Below, piece by piece: positions 1-5,305 of a stretch of DNA of 5,305 nucleotides. Source of the DNA: an uncultured Leucobacter sp. (GTDB lineage Bacteria; Actinomycetota; Actinomycetes; Actinomycetales; Microbacteriaceae); assembly GCA_937872275.1 (NCBI GenBank), contig CALMSE010000194.1, forward strand, positions 1-5,305, given 5' to 3'. A model generated the notes under the pieces. The model saw nothing but the letters and a program-made list of their open reading frames with translations, had not been told where the DNA came from and did no database searches. Position 1 is the stretch's first letter. Each line of letters begins with the position of its first letter. Position numbers and translations under genes: made by a program.

Positions 1-602
1 AGCGCGTGCGCCGGAGCGCCCTCGAGCGGCACGAGGTTCGGCACGCCGACGGCCACCGCCCCCGAGGCGTGCGCCGAGCGCAGCCCGGTCGGCGAGTCCT
101 CGATCGCGAGACAGCGCTCGATCGGCACCCCGATCGCCGCGGCGCCGCGCAGGTAGGGATCCGGATGCGGCTTCGCGTGCGCGACCTCGTCTCCCGCGAC
201 GACGGCCGCGAAGACGCCATCGGGCAGCAGCGCCACGACCTGTTCGGCGAGCGAGCGCACCGACATCGTCACGACCGCGCACGGGATCCCGGAATCCCGC
301 AGCGAGAGCAGCAGCTCGCGGGCGCCCGGTCGCCACTGCGGCTCGCCCTCCCCGAGCCCGTTCGCGACGTGCGCGACCCACTCGGCCACGATGTCGTCGG
401 CGCTCATCCGCACGCCCAGGGCCCGGAAGCGCTCGGCGGCGTCCCAGAGCCCGATCCCGACGAGCCGGTCCTGCGTCTCGGGAGTCAGCTCGATGCCGAA
501 GCGTGCGAGCATGGCGCGCTCGGCCTCGAGCCAGAGGGGCTCGCTGTCGATGAGGGTGCCGTCCATGTCCCAGAGAACGCCGGCGAGTCCGATCCGATCC
601 AC
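1..602 (-). CDS. HAD-superfamily hydrolase, subfamily IA (phosphoglycolate phosphatase / beta-phosphoglucomutase-like), C-terminus cut off by the window
   Basis: Predicted cytosolic phosphatase or phosphomutase of the haloacid dehalogenase superfamily. 200 residues are visible, and family members usually run about 215-230, so only a short C-terminal piece is missing. Seen in the sequence: motif I DMDGTL with nucleophile D12 and acid/base D14; a helical cap domain at about residues 18-90; motif II T112 in VVTMS; motif III K144 in AKPHPDPY; motif IV E168-D169 in AIEDSPTG. The set is complete, so the enzyme should be active. The PDPYL and EDSPTG versions fit the beta-phosphoglucomutase / phosphoglycolate phosphatase-like group, but the substrate cannot be told from sequence. 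The start is GTG at 602-600: an in-frame TAG at 614-612 leaves no earlier start, and the next Met lies inside motif I. The gene is divergent from the PAC2 gene, 74 bp away. The family is confident; the specific function is unknown. Confidence 0.93.
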   Translation of the reverse strand, partial: MDRIGLAGVLWDMDGTLIDSEPLWLEAERAMLARFGIELTPETQDRLVGIGLWDAAERFRALGVRMSADDIVAEWVAHVANGLGEGEPQWRPGARELLLSLRDSGIPCAVVTMSVRSLAEQVVALLPDGVFAAVVAGDEVAHAKPHPDPYLRGAAAIGVPIERCLAIEDSPTGLRSAHASGAVAVGVPNLVPLEGAPAHA

Positions 603-608
603 CCCACC

Positions 609-614
609 AGCCTA
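609..614 (-). promoter_or_regulatory. Candidate -10 box of the HAD gene (TAGGCT), leaderless geometry
   Basis: On the minus strand TAGGCT (614 to 609) matches the actinobacterial -10 consensus TAnnnT. It is followed by six bases (GGTGGG) and then the GTG start. Transcription normally begins 6-7 nt after this box, so the mRNA would start at or next to the GTG and carry no 5' leader. No convincing -35 hexamer lies about 17 bp upstream; that position falls on the palindrome at 632-645. A partial AGG 8 nt before GTG is the only Shine-Dalgarno candidate. This is a pattern match only. Confidence 0.5.
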
Positions 615-631
615 GGGCGCGTCGGAGAAGT

Positions 632-645
632 CCGGGCGCGCCCGG
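632..645. repeat. 14-bp perfect palindrome between the divergent HAD and PAC2 promoters
   Basis: CCGGGCGCGCCCGG reads the same on both strands. It covers the position expected for the -35 element of the HAD promoter (632-637) and touches the one expected for the PAC2 promoter (642-647). A second 8-bp palindrome, GGCGCGCC, follows at 648-655. It could be the operator of a dimeric regulator acting on both genes. However, all-GC palindromes of this kind arise often by chance in DNA this GC-rich, so an operator role is only an inference. Confidence 0.35.
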
Positions 646-664
646 GTGGCGCGCCGGGCGCCAC

Positions 665-670
665 TATCCT
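665..670 (+). promoter_or_regulatory. Candidate -10 box of the PAC2 gene (TATCCT), leaderless geometry
   Basis: TATCCT matches TAnnnT and ends exactly 6 nt before the ATG at 677, which predicts transcription starting at the A of the start codon. The intervening bases GGAGTC contain GGAG only 2 nt from the ATG, too close for an efficient Shine-Dalgarno interaction, which favours leaderless translation. No -35 match is visible. Confidence 0.55.
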
Positions 671-676
671 GGAGTC

Positions 677-1603
677 ATGAACGATGCGACGGGAACCGAG
701 CCGCACCCGCGGGTGCTCATCGCTGCGTTCGAGGGCTGGAGCGACGCCGGGGCGGCGACGACGACCGTGCTGCAGCATCTGGGCGAGCTGATCGACGCCG
801 AGGTGCTGCACTCGATCGGCGCCGACGGCTTCGTCGACTACCAGGTGCACCGTCCGAAGATCAGCTTCGAGGAGGACGGTCGACGCGTGCTCGACTGGCC
901 GGAGACCCGCCTCTACGGCCGGGTCGAGCGTCCCGGCGAGACCGCCGACCCCGAGGAGGAGACGATCCGCCGCATCGACGGCAGTCGTGTCGCCGATCTC
1001 TTCCTGCTGGCGGGGGTCGAGCCCGCGCGCGACTGGGCGGCCTTCGCCGACGAGGTCGTCGACCTGGTCGACGCGTGGGAGATCGACACCGTGATCCTGC
1101 TCGGCTCGCTCTATTCCGACGCCCCGCACTCGCGCCCCATCATCATCTCGCTCTCGAGCGAAGACGCCGCCCTGCGCTCGGGCACGGGCGCCACCCGGAG
1201 CGACTACGAGGGACCGGTCGGCATCACGACGGTGCTCGAGCTCGCGCTCATCGAACTCGAGGTGCCCGTGCTGACGCTCTGGGCGCAGGTGCCCCACTAC
1301 GTGCACAGCGCGCCCTCGCCCAAGGCGACCCTCGCCATGCTCGACAAGCTCGAAGAGCTGCTCGACGTCGTCATCCCCCGCGGCGAACTGCTCGCGGCGG
1401 CCAACGAGTGGGAGGCGAACATCGACCGCATCGCCGCTTCCGACGAGGACATGGCCAGGTACATCCGCGCGCTCGAGGACGCCCGGGATGCGACCTCGGC
1501 GCCGGAGGCCACCGGGGACGCGATCGCCTACGAGTTCGAGAAGTTCTTGAACGTCGACGTCGACACCGACACCGACCCCGATGAGGACGAGGAGCCGAAG
1601 TAG
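677..1603 (+). CDS. PAC2 (proteasome assembly chaperone 2-like) family protein
   Basis: A 308-residue cytosolic protein of the PAC2/DUF75 family; from memory the M. tuberculosis relative is Rv2125. The archaeal and eukaryotic namesakes assist 20S proteasome assembly, but the role of the actinobacterial proteins is not established, so none is assigned here. Seen in the sequence: the family hallmark EGWSDAG (19-25) in the first strand-helix unit; a core alpha/beta domain to about residue 235 with LLAGVEP (110-115), VILLGSLYSDAPHSRP (139-154) and WAQVPHYVHSAPSPKAT (202-218); a helical C-terminal part at about 220-290; then a low-complexity acidic tail (292-307) of alternating V/T-Asp followed by Asp/Glu. 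There is no signal peptide or membrane segment. It ends in EEPK, so it lacks the HbYX tail used by proteasome-docking chaperones. The ATG fits the family N-terminus and has a leaderless -10 box. It converges on mshC with a 14-bp gap. Confidence 0.93.
   Translation: MNDATGTEPHPRVLIAAFEGWSDAGAATTTVLQHLGELIDAEVLHSIGADGFVDYQVHRPKISFEEDGRRVLDWPETRLYGRVERPGETADPEEETIRRIDGSRVADLFLLAGVEPARDWAAFADEVVDLVDAWEIDTVILLGSLYSDAPHSRPIIISLSSEDAALRSGTGATRSDYEGPVGITTVLELALIELEVPVLTLWAQVPHYVHSAPSPKATLAMLDKLEELLDVVIPRGELLAAANEWEANIDRIAASDEDMARYIRALEDARDATSAPEATGDAIAYEFEKFLNVDVDTDTDPDEDEEPK
1553..1582 (+). repeat. Five hexanucleotide units encoding the acidic PAC2 tail
   Basis: The units are GTCGAC twice, ACCGAC twice, then CCCGAT. 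In frame they give Val-Asp, Val-Asp, Thr-Asp, Thr-Asp, Pro-Asp. The units stay in register with the codons, so gain or loss by slippage would lengthen or shorten the tail without shifting the frame. Confidence 0.75.
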
Positions 1604-1617
1604 CCGACCGCGGCCGC

Positions 1618-2886
1618 CTACGAGGAGACCGGGTCCAGTTCGACGCCGAGCAGCGCCATGACGGCGTCGGCGAGGAGCGCCGAATCGTCGACGCCCCGGT
1701 CGAGGGCCGCGTCGAGCGTCGCGAGCATCACCGGCGTGTCGAGGTCGTTCGCGAGCGCCTGCCGCAGCTGCCGCAGAATCGCGGAGGAGCTTGCGGGATC
1801 CGCCGAGTCGCGCGCGATCCCCTCCCGCCACGCGCGCAGCCGGCGCGTCGCGACGTCGAGATCGCCGTCGAACCACTCCCACTCCTGCCGGTAGTGGTGA
1901 GCCAGTATCCCGAGCCTGATCGCCGAGGGATCGGCTCCGCCGTTCAGCAGCTTCGACACGAGCACGAGATTGCCGCGCGACTTCGACATCTTGTGGCCCT
2001 CGTAGGAGATGAGGCCCACGTGGCAGTAGGCGTGGGCCAGCGGGGTGCCCGAGAGCGCGGTGGCGTGCGCGGCCGTGAACTCGTGGTGGGGGAAGATGAG
2101 ATCCGCCCCGCCGCCCTGCACGGTGAAGGCCGAACCCAGCGCCTCGGCCGCGATGACCGCGCACTCGATGTGCCAGCCGGGCCTGCCGAGCCCGAGCACG
2201 GTGCCCCAGCTCGGCTCGCCGTCGCGCGCGGCGCGCCACAGCAGCGGATCGAGCGGGTCGCGCTTGCCCTCGCGCGCCGGGTCTCCCCCGCGCTCGGCGC
2301 TCAGCAGCTCCATCAGCCCACGATCGTAGGGCGCGACGTCGCCGAGACGCCACTGCGTCTCGGTCTCGGCCCCACGGGTGTCGAAGTACAGGTCGTCGCC
2401 GGCGCCCGGCGCCTGGTCGCCGGTGGGCACCGGGTAGGCGAGGCCGCGCGCGCGGAGGCGCTGCACCGCTTCGGCGATGCGGTCGATCCGCTCGGTGACC
2501 GCGACGTAGTCGGCCGGCGGGATCATGCCCAGCCGGTGCATATCGCTGCGGAAGAGCGCGATCTGCTCGTCGGCGAGGGTGCGCCAGTCGACGCCGGTCG
2601 CGTTCGCCCGTTCGAGCAGCGGATCATCGATGTCGGTGATGTTCTGCGCGTACCGCACCTCGATGCCGGCGTCGATCCAGGCGCGCTGCATGATGTCGAA
2701 GGCGAGGTAGGTGGCGGCATGGCCCAGATGGGTCGCGTCGTAGGGGGTGACCCCGCAGACGTAGAGCGTCGCGCGCTCGTCTTCGATGGGCGGATGCTCG
2801 AGCCGGCCCGTCGCGGTGTTGAAGAGCCGCGGGGCCTGGCCCCGGCCGGGCAGCTCGGGCAGGCGGGGCGGGGTCCAGGTTCTCAC
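1618..2886 (-). CDS. mshC: L-cysteine:1D-myo-inositol 2-amino-2-deoxy-alpha-D-glucopyranoside ligase (mycothiol biosynthesis)
   Basis: ATP-dependent cytosolic ligase that activates cysteine as Cys-AMP and transfers it to the amine of GlcN-Ins, the penultimate step of mycothiol synthesis. It has a class-I aminoacyl-tRNA-synthetase fold derived from CysRS. The product is 422 residues, normal for MshC. Seen: zinc ligands C44 (YVCGVTPYD), C242 (GWHIECA) and H267 (FPHHE), equivalent to C43/C231/H256 of the M. smegmatis enzyme; the HIGH-type HLGH at 53-56; KMSKS at 299-303. The N-terminal consensus (xRxWxxPxxPxLPGRGxxxRLxxTATG) and the lack of the tRNA-anticodon-binding C-terminal domain separate it from true CysS. 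The start is GTG at 2886-2884: the frame stays open far upstream, but only this point gives the family N-terminus and it has a strong ribosome site. It overlaps the uppP stop by 4 bp. It implies a mycothiol-producing host. Confidence 0.97.
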   Translation of the reverse strand: MRTWTPPRLPELPGRGQAPRLFNTATGRLEHPPIEDERATLYVCGVTPYDATHLGHAATYLAFDIMQRAWIDAGIEVRYAQNITDIDDPLLERANATGVDWRTLADEQIALFRSDMHRLGMIPPADYVAVTERIDRIAEAVQRLRARGLAYPVPTGDQAPGAGDDLYFDTRGAETETQWRLGDVAPYDRGLMELLSAERGGDPAREGKRDPLDPLLWRAARDGEPSWGTVLGLGRPGWHIECAVIAAEALGSAFTVQGGGADLIFPHHEFTAAHATALSGTPLAHAYCHVGLISYEGHKMSKSRGNLVLVSKLLNGGADPSAIRLGILAHHYRQEWEWFDGDLDVATRRLRAWREGIARDSADPASSSAILRQLRQALANDLDTPVMLATLDAALDRGVDDSALLADAVMALLGVELDPVSS

Positions 2887-3761
2887 AGCGCCCTCCCGAT
2901 CGCGGTCGACGTCGCCGCCTGCGCGACGGTCACTCCCCCGTCGGCGCTCAGCACCCCGGTCGCCAGCAGCACGATGATGACGATGCCGAGCAGCACCCGG
3001 TACACGACGAACGGCATGAAGCTCCCCCTCGAGATGTAGCGCATGAACAGACCGATGACCACGAGGGCCACGGCGAAGGCGACGACGGTCGCGACGACGG
3101 TGTAACCCATCGGGGTCACCTCCGGCGCGCGCAACGCCTTCACGAGCTGGTAGAAGCCCGACCCGAGGACAGCCGGGATCGCGAGCAGGAACGAGTAGCG
3201 CGCCGCGGCCTCCCGTCGGTACCCCATGAGCAGGCCCGCGGTGATCGTGCCGCCGGAGCGGGACACGCCGGGCACGAGGGCGAGCGCCTGGGCGAGGCCG
3301 AAGATCACGGCATGCTTCCAACCCAGCCGATCGAGCGTGAGCGCGCGCCTGCCGAGACGATCGGCCAGGCCGAGCAGCAGGCCGAAGACGATGAGCATCA
3401 CCGCGACGATCCAGAGCGAGCGGAACGTGGTCTCGATCTGGTCTTGGAAGAGCAGGCCGAGCACGACGATCGGGATCGTGCCGAGGATGATCCACCACCC
3501 CATGAGCGCGTCCGGATCGCGTCGCGGCACGGAGCCCGCGAGCGAGCGGAACCAGCGGCCGACGATGCGCACGATGTCGCGCCAGAAGAAGACGATGACC
3601 GCGGCCTCGGTGCCGATCTGGGTGATCGCGGTGAAGGCGGCACCCGCGTCACCGGCCCCCATGAGCTCGCTCGCGACCCGCAGGTGAGCGCTCGACGAGA
3701 TCGGCAGGAACTCGGTGAGTCCCTGGATGAGCCCGAGCACGATCGCCTCGAACAAGCCCAT
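2883..3761 (-). CDS. uppP: Undecaprenyl-diphosphatase (UppP/BacA family)
   Basis: Integral membrane phosphatase that converts undecaprenyl diphosphate to undecaprenyl phosphate, recycling the lipid carrier for peptidoglycan and other wall glycans; extra copies of the family confer bacitracin resistance. It has 292 residues, versus 273 in E. coli. Seen: the first signature [16 protein letters not shown] (12-27) with E17 and H26, equivalent to E. coli E21 and H30; the second signature [17 protein letters not shown] (164-180) with R168, equivalent to R174. Hydrophobic segments lie near residues 41-60, 85-104, 115-133, 150-165, 187-207, 219-240 and 250-270. The E. coli E17 position is Gln here (Q13). 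About 20 polar/small residues extend past the last membrane segment. The ATG start has the Shine-Dalgarno GGAGGA 5 nt upstream. The gene lies 56 bp downstream of the M20 gene and overlaps mshC by 4 bp. Confidence 0.97.
   Translation of the reverse strand: MGLFEAIVLGLIQGLTEFLPISSSAHLRVASELMGAGDAGAAFTAITQIGTEAAVIVFFWRDIVRIVGRWFRSLAGSVPRRDPDALMGWWIILGTIPIVVLGLLFQDQIETTFRSLWIVAVMLIVFGLLLGLADRLGRRALTLDRLGWKHAVIFGLAQALALVPGVSRSGGTITAGLLMGYRREAAARYSFLLAIPAVLGSGFYQLVKALRAPEVTPMGYTVVATVVAFAVALVVIGLFMRYISRGSFMPFVVYRVLLGIVIIVLLATGVLSADGGVTVAQAATSTAIGRAL
2891..2897 (-). promoter_or_regulatory. Shine-Dalgarno site of mshC inside the uppP 3' end
   Basis: GGGAGGG on the minus strand ends 4 nt before the GTG start at 2886. 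It lies within the last codons of uppP, and the uppP stop TGA shares bases with the mshC start (GTGA, 2886-2883), an arrangement typical of translational coupling. It decides the mshC start in a long open frame. Confidence 0.8.
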
Positions 3762-3766
3762 GCGAT

Positions 3767-3772
3767 TCCTCC
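3767..3772 (-). promoter_or_regulatory. Shine-Dalgarno site of uppP
   Basis: GGAGGA on the minus strand lies 5 nt before the ATG at 3761. It is the best-spaced ribosome site in the window, in contrast to the three leaderless-type starts. This fits a gene translated from within a longer transcript. Confidence 0.8.
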
Positions 3773-3806
3773 GTCTTCCCCGGCCCCCGGAAGCAGGCCA
3801 GCGTCA

Positions 3807-3812
3807 AGACTA
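3807..3812 (-). promoter_or_regulatory. Possible internal -10 box for uppP-mshC (TAGTCT)
   Basis: TAGTCT on the minus strand fits TAnnnT and sits just after the M20 stop codon. Transcription would start near 3800, giving a leader of about 39 nt that carries the uppP Shine-Dalgarno. The -35 position (CTGCTG) is poor. The short M20-uppP gap has no terminator, so readthrough from the M20 promoter is also likely. Confidence 0.25.
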
Positions 3813-3817
3813 GCGGG

Positions 3818-5140
3818 TCAGTAGCTGCGCAGCAGATCCACGAGCACGCGATGGCCGAAGTCGAGCGCGTCGAGGGGCACCCGCTCGTCGACGCCGTGGA
3901 ACATGCCGGGGAAATCGAGGTCCGCGGGGAGCCTGAGCGGGGCGAAGCCGTAGCCGGTGATGCCGAGACGGGCGAGCGCCTTGTTGTCGGTGCCGCCGGA
4001 CAGCAGGTACGGCAGCACCCGCGCCTCCGGGTCGTGGCGCCCGAGGCAGGCCACCATCGCGTCCACGAGTTCTCCCGCGAAGGGCGCCTCGAGCCCGATG
4101 TCGCTGTGCACCGTCTCGATCTCGATGTCGTCGCCCACGATGCGCCGGATCTCGGCGAGGATGCCCGGCTGATCGGCCGGCAGCGTCCGCACGTCGACCA
4201 GCGCCTCAGCCGTCTCGGGGATGACGTTGTGCTTGTAACCGGCGCTCAGCACCGTCGGATTCGTGGTCGTGCGCAGGCTCGCCTGGATGAACCCTCCCGC
4301 GGGACCGATGCTGAGCACGACCTGCTCCGGGTCGAGCTGCTGCGGCGCCTGCCCGAGGATCGCGGCGATCTCGTCGACCAGCTCGCGGGTCGTGTCGCAG
4401 AGCGCGACGGGCCACTCGTGGCGGCCGAGCGCGGCGATCGCCTCGGCGAGACGGGTCACCGCGTTGTCGTGCCAGACCCGCGAGCCGTGCGCGGCCGTGC
4501 CCCGGGCGCGCAGGCGGATCCAGTCCATCGCCTTCTCCCCCGTCTGCACGAGGTAGGCGCGGGTGCCTCCCAGTTCGATCGAATAGCCGCCCACCTCGCT
4601 GATCGCCGTGCCGGCGCCGGCGAAGAGCTCGGGGTGGCGGTCGACGAGATAGTGGGAGCCGTAGATGCCGCCGTTCTCCTCGTCGGCGAAGAAGGCGAGG
4701 ATCACGTCGCGCCTCGGCCTCTCGCCCCCGCGCCGCAGCTCCGCGATGGCGGTGAGGATCATGGCGTCCATGTCCTTCATGTCGACCGCGCCGCGGCCCC
4801 AGAGCATGCCGTCGCGGATCACGCCCGCGAACGGGTCGACGCTCCAGCTCTCGGCATCGGCCGGCACGACGTCGAGATGGCCGTGCAGTACGAGCGCGGG
4901 CAGCCCCGGATCCGCCCCCGCGACCCGCGCGACGACGCTCGTGCGACCCGGCGCCGCGTCGACGAGAACCGGGTCGAGGCCCAGCCCGCGCAGATAGCCG
5001 GCGACGTACTCGGCGGCCTCCGTCTCGGGGTTCGCATCGCCGTTCCCGCGGTTCGAGGTGTCGAAGCGGATCAGGTCGCGCGCGATGCGCGCGGTCTCGG
5101 AGAGCTCGGGCTCGGCATCGGTGATCTGGGCGTCGCTCAT
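3818..5140 (-). CDS. M20-family zinc metallopeptidase (dipeptidase / ArgE-DapE-like)
   Basis: Cytosolic di-zinc hydrolase that should cleave a small peptide or N-acyl-amino-acid amide; the substrate is not deducible. From memory M. tuberculosis Rv2141c is a relative. It has 440 residues, typical for the family. Catalytic domain, first part at about 1-195: H88 and D90 in LHGHLDVVP; bridging D120 in WGRGAVDMKD; general base E154 and ligand E155 in FADEENGG; E182 in ISEVGG. The lid/dimerisation domain at about 196-315 has the conserved H218 (TAAHGS) and N305 in KHNVIPETAEALVDVR. The last zinc ligand, H415, is in MFHGVDERV. All key residues are present. No signal peptide is seen. The ATG start has GGAGG only 1 nt away but a -10 box 6 nt upstream. 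It is the first gene of the probable M20-uppP-mshC operon. It is probably not the lysine-pathway DapE itself, since the context is unrelated. Confidence 0.93.
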   Translation of the reverse strand: MSDAQITDAEPELSETARIARDLIRFDTSNRGNGDANPETEAAEYVAGYLRGLGLDPVLVDAAPGRTSVVARVAGADPGLPALVLHGHLDVVPADAESWSVDPFAGVIRDGMLWGRGAVDMKDMDAMILTAIAELRRGGERPRRDVILAFFADEENGGIYGSHYLVDRHPELFAGAGTAISEVGGYSIELGGTRAYLVQTGEKAMDWIRLRARGTAAHGSRVWHDNAVTRLAEAIAALGRHEWPVALCDTTRELVDEIAAILGQAPQQLDPEQVVLSIGPAGGFIQASLRTTTNPTVLSAGYKHNVIPETAEALVDVRTLPADQPGILAEIRRIVGDDIEIETVHSDIGLEAPFAGELVDAMVACLGRHDPEARVLPYLLSGGTDNKALARLGITGYGFAPLRLPADLDFPGMFHGVDERVPLDALDFGHRVLVDLLRSY

Positions 5141-5146
5141 GCCTCC

Positions 5147-5152
5147 AGCGTA
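5147..5152 (-). promoter_or_regulatory. Candidate -10 box of the M20-uppP-mshC operon (TACGCT), leaderless geometry
   Basis: TACGCT on the minus strand (5152 to 5147) is followed by GGAGGC and then the ATG at 5140, the same 6-nt gap as at the HAD and PAC2 starts. A partial -35 (GTGAAG, 5175 to 5170, three of six matches to TTGACA) sits 17 bp upstream. The GGAGG lies 1 nt from the ATG, too near for normal ribosome docking. Confidence 0.55.
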
Positions 5153-5174
5153 TCCAGCCCCGTCGACGTCTTCA

Positions 5175-5201
5175 CCCTCGGTTTCGATTCGTTTCCGAGG
5201 G
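5175..5201. repeat. 7-bp inverted repeat in the M20/tRNA-Leu divergent region
   Basis: CCCTCGG (5175-5181) and CCGAGGG (5195-5201) are perfect inverted arms. They are separated by 13 bases (TTTCGATTCGTTT) that are much richer in A/T than their surroundings. No T-run follows on either strand, so it does not look like an intrinsic terminator. It abuts the partial -35 of the M20 promoter and spans the -35 position of the tRNA promoter, so an operator is possible but unproven. Confidence 0.4.
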
Positions 5202-5211
5202 AGATCCGTGC

Positions 5212-5217
5212 TAGGTT
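5212..5217 (+). promoter_or_regulatory. Candidate -10 box for tRNA-Leu (TAGGTT)
   Basis: TAGGTT fits TAnnnT. Transcription would begin near 5223-5224, leaving about 30 nt of 5' leader for RNase P to remove before the mature tRNA at 5254. The -35 region is weak (TTCGTT or TCGTTT at 17-18 bp). Confidence 0.4.
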
Positions 5218-5253
5218 GTTCTCTGTTCGCCGGAAGGAACCGGCGGGCCGTTC

Positions 5254-5305
5254 GCGCGGGTGGCGGAATTGGCAGACGCGCTAGCTTGAGGTGCTAGTGC
5301 CCGTA
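5254..5305 (+). tRNA. tRNA-Leu, anticodon GAG, 3' part beyond the window
   Basis: The first 52 bases of a class-II tRNA are present. The 5' acceptor strand is GCGCGGG (5254-5260), then T8-G9. The D-arm stem GCG (5263-5265) pairs with CGC (5277-5279) around a loop with AATTGG. The anticodon stem CTAGC (5281-5285) pairs with GCTAG (5293-5297) around the loop TTGAGGT, whose positions 34-36 are GAG (5288-5290). It reads CUC and CUU leucine codons; CTC is used often in the genes here. The bases TGCCCGTA after the stem begin the long variable arm typical of tRNA-Leu. The body closely matches E. coli tRNA-Leu(CAG). The 3' acceptor strand and T-arm are not visible. Confidence 0.95.

Noticed and set aside
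6..680. 224-codon plus-strand frame at the left edge
   Set aside because: It lies opposite the HAD gene, whose four catalytic motifs are intact, and its product is Arg/His-rich with no recognisable domain.
485..2353. Very long minus-strand open frame (622 codons) antisense to PAC2 and overlapping mshC and the HAD gene
   Set aside because: Its product is low-complexity Arg/Gly/Ala-rich protein with no domain. PAC2, mshC and the HAD gene all show complete family motifs in other frames. Long stop-free frames are expected in DNA this GC-rich.
1618..2886. mshC as a cysteinyl-tRNA synthetase
   Set aside because: It is about 40-50 residues shorter than CysRS, lacks the C-terminal anticodon-binding domain and has the MshC-specific N-terminus.
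1894..3039. 381-codon plus-strand open frame antisense to mshC and the end of uppP
   Set aside because: Both genes on the other strand have every catalytic motif, and this frame has none.
2887..3498. N-terminal extension of the mshC frame
   Set aside because: The frame is open far upstream but overlaps uppP out of frame. MshC homology begins at the GTG at 2886, which has its own ribosome site.
3775..3793. Imperfect hairpin (CTTCC/GGAAG arms) between M20 and uppP
   Set aside because: The arms are 5 bp with a bulge and there is no T-run on the minus strand, so it is not supportable as a terminator; it overlaps the leader just upstream of the uppP Shine-Dalgarno.
3793..3806. TTGACG on the minus strand upstream of uppP as a -35 box
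   Set aside because: No TAnnnT hexamer lies 16-19 bp downstream of it, where the sequence is only G/C.
3851..5284. 477-codon plus-strand open frame antisense to the M20 gene and running into the tRNA
   Set aside because: It is the reverse-frame shadow of the M20 gene, is Arg/Asp/His-rich without motifs, and runs through the tRNA-Leu gene.

Overview
High-GC actinobacterial chromosome. The mycothiol ligase gene mshC, the actinobacterial-type PAC2 protein, the GTG start codons and the TAnnnT -10 boxes placed for leaderless transcripts all point to Actinomycetes. The protein sequences resemble Microbacteriaceae (Leucobacter/Microbacterium-like), but the genus cannot be settled by eye. This looks like core chromosome: I see no mobile element, CRISPR array, phage gene or compositional break.

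Layout. (1) Positions 1-602, minus strand: a HAD-superfamily subfamily-I hydrolase whose C-terminus lies beyond the left edge. (2) 603-676: a 74-bp divergent intergenic region with two face-to-face candidate promoters and a GC palindrome between them. (3) 677-1603, plus strand: a PAC2-family protein with an acidic tail. (4) 1604-1617: a 14-bp convergent gap. (5) 1618-5140, minus strand: a probable three-gene operon transcribed in the order M20 metallopeptidase, uppP (undecaprenyl-diphosphatase), mshC. uppP and mshC overlap by 4 bp (GTGA). (6) 5141-5253: a second divergent region with the M20 promoter, a 7-bp inverted repeat and a candidate tRNA promoter. (7) 5254 to the window end, plus strand: the 5' part of tRNA-Leu(GAG).

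How the genes relate. MshC attaches cysteine to GlcN-Ins in mycothiol synthesis. UppP regenerates undecaprenyl phosphate, the lipid carrier for peptidoglycan and other wall polymers. The M20 enzyme probably hydrolyses a small peptide or acyl-amino-acid amide. No direct biochemical link among the three is evident, so the coupling may be one of expression only. From memory, M. tuberculosis has related genes (PAC2 Rv2125, mshC Rv2130c, uppP Rv2136c, M20 Rv2141c) in one broad chromosomal neighbourhood, so this looks like a compact version of a conserved actinobacterial region.

I found no previously undescribed system. The most interesting signal is regulatory: three separate start codons (602 minus, 677 plus, 5140 minus) each have a TAnnCT hexamer ending exactly 6 nt upstream, which predicts leaderless mRNAs from both divergent regions.
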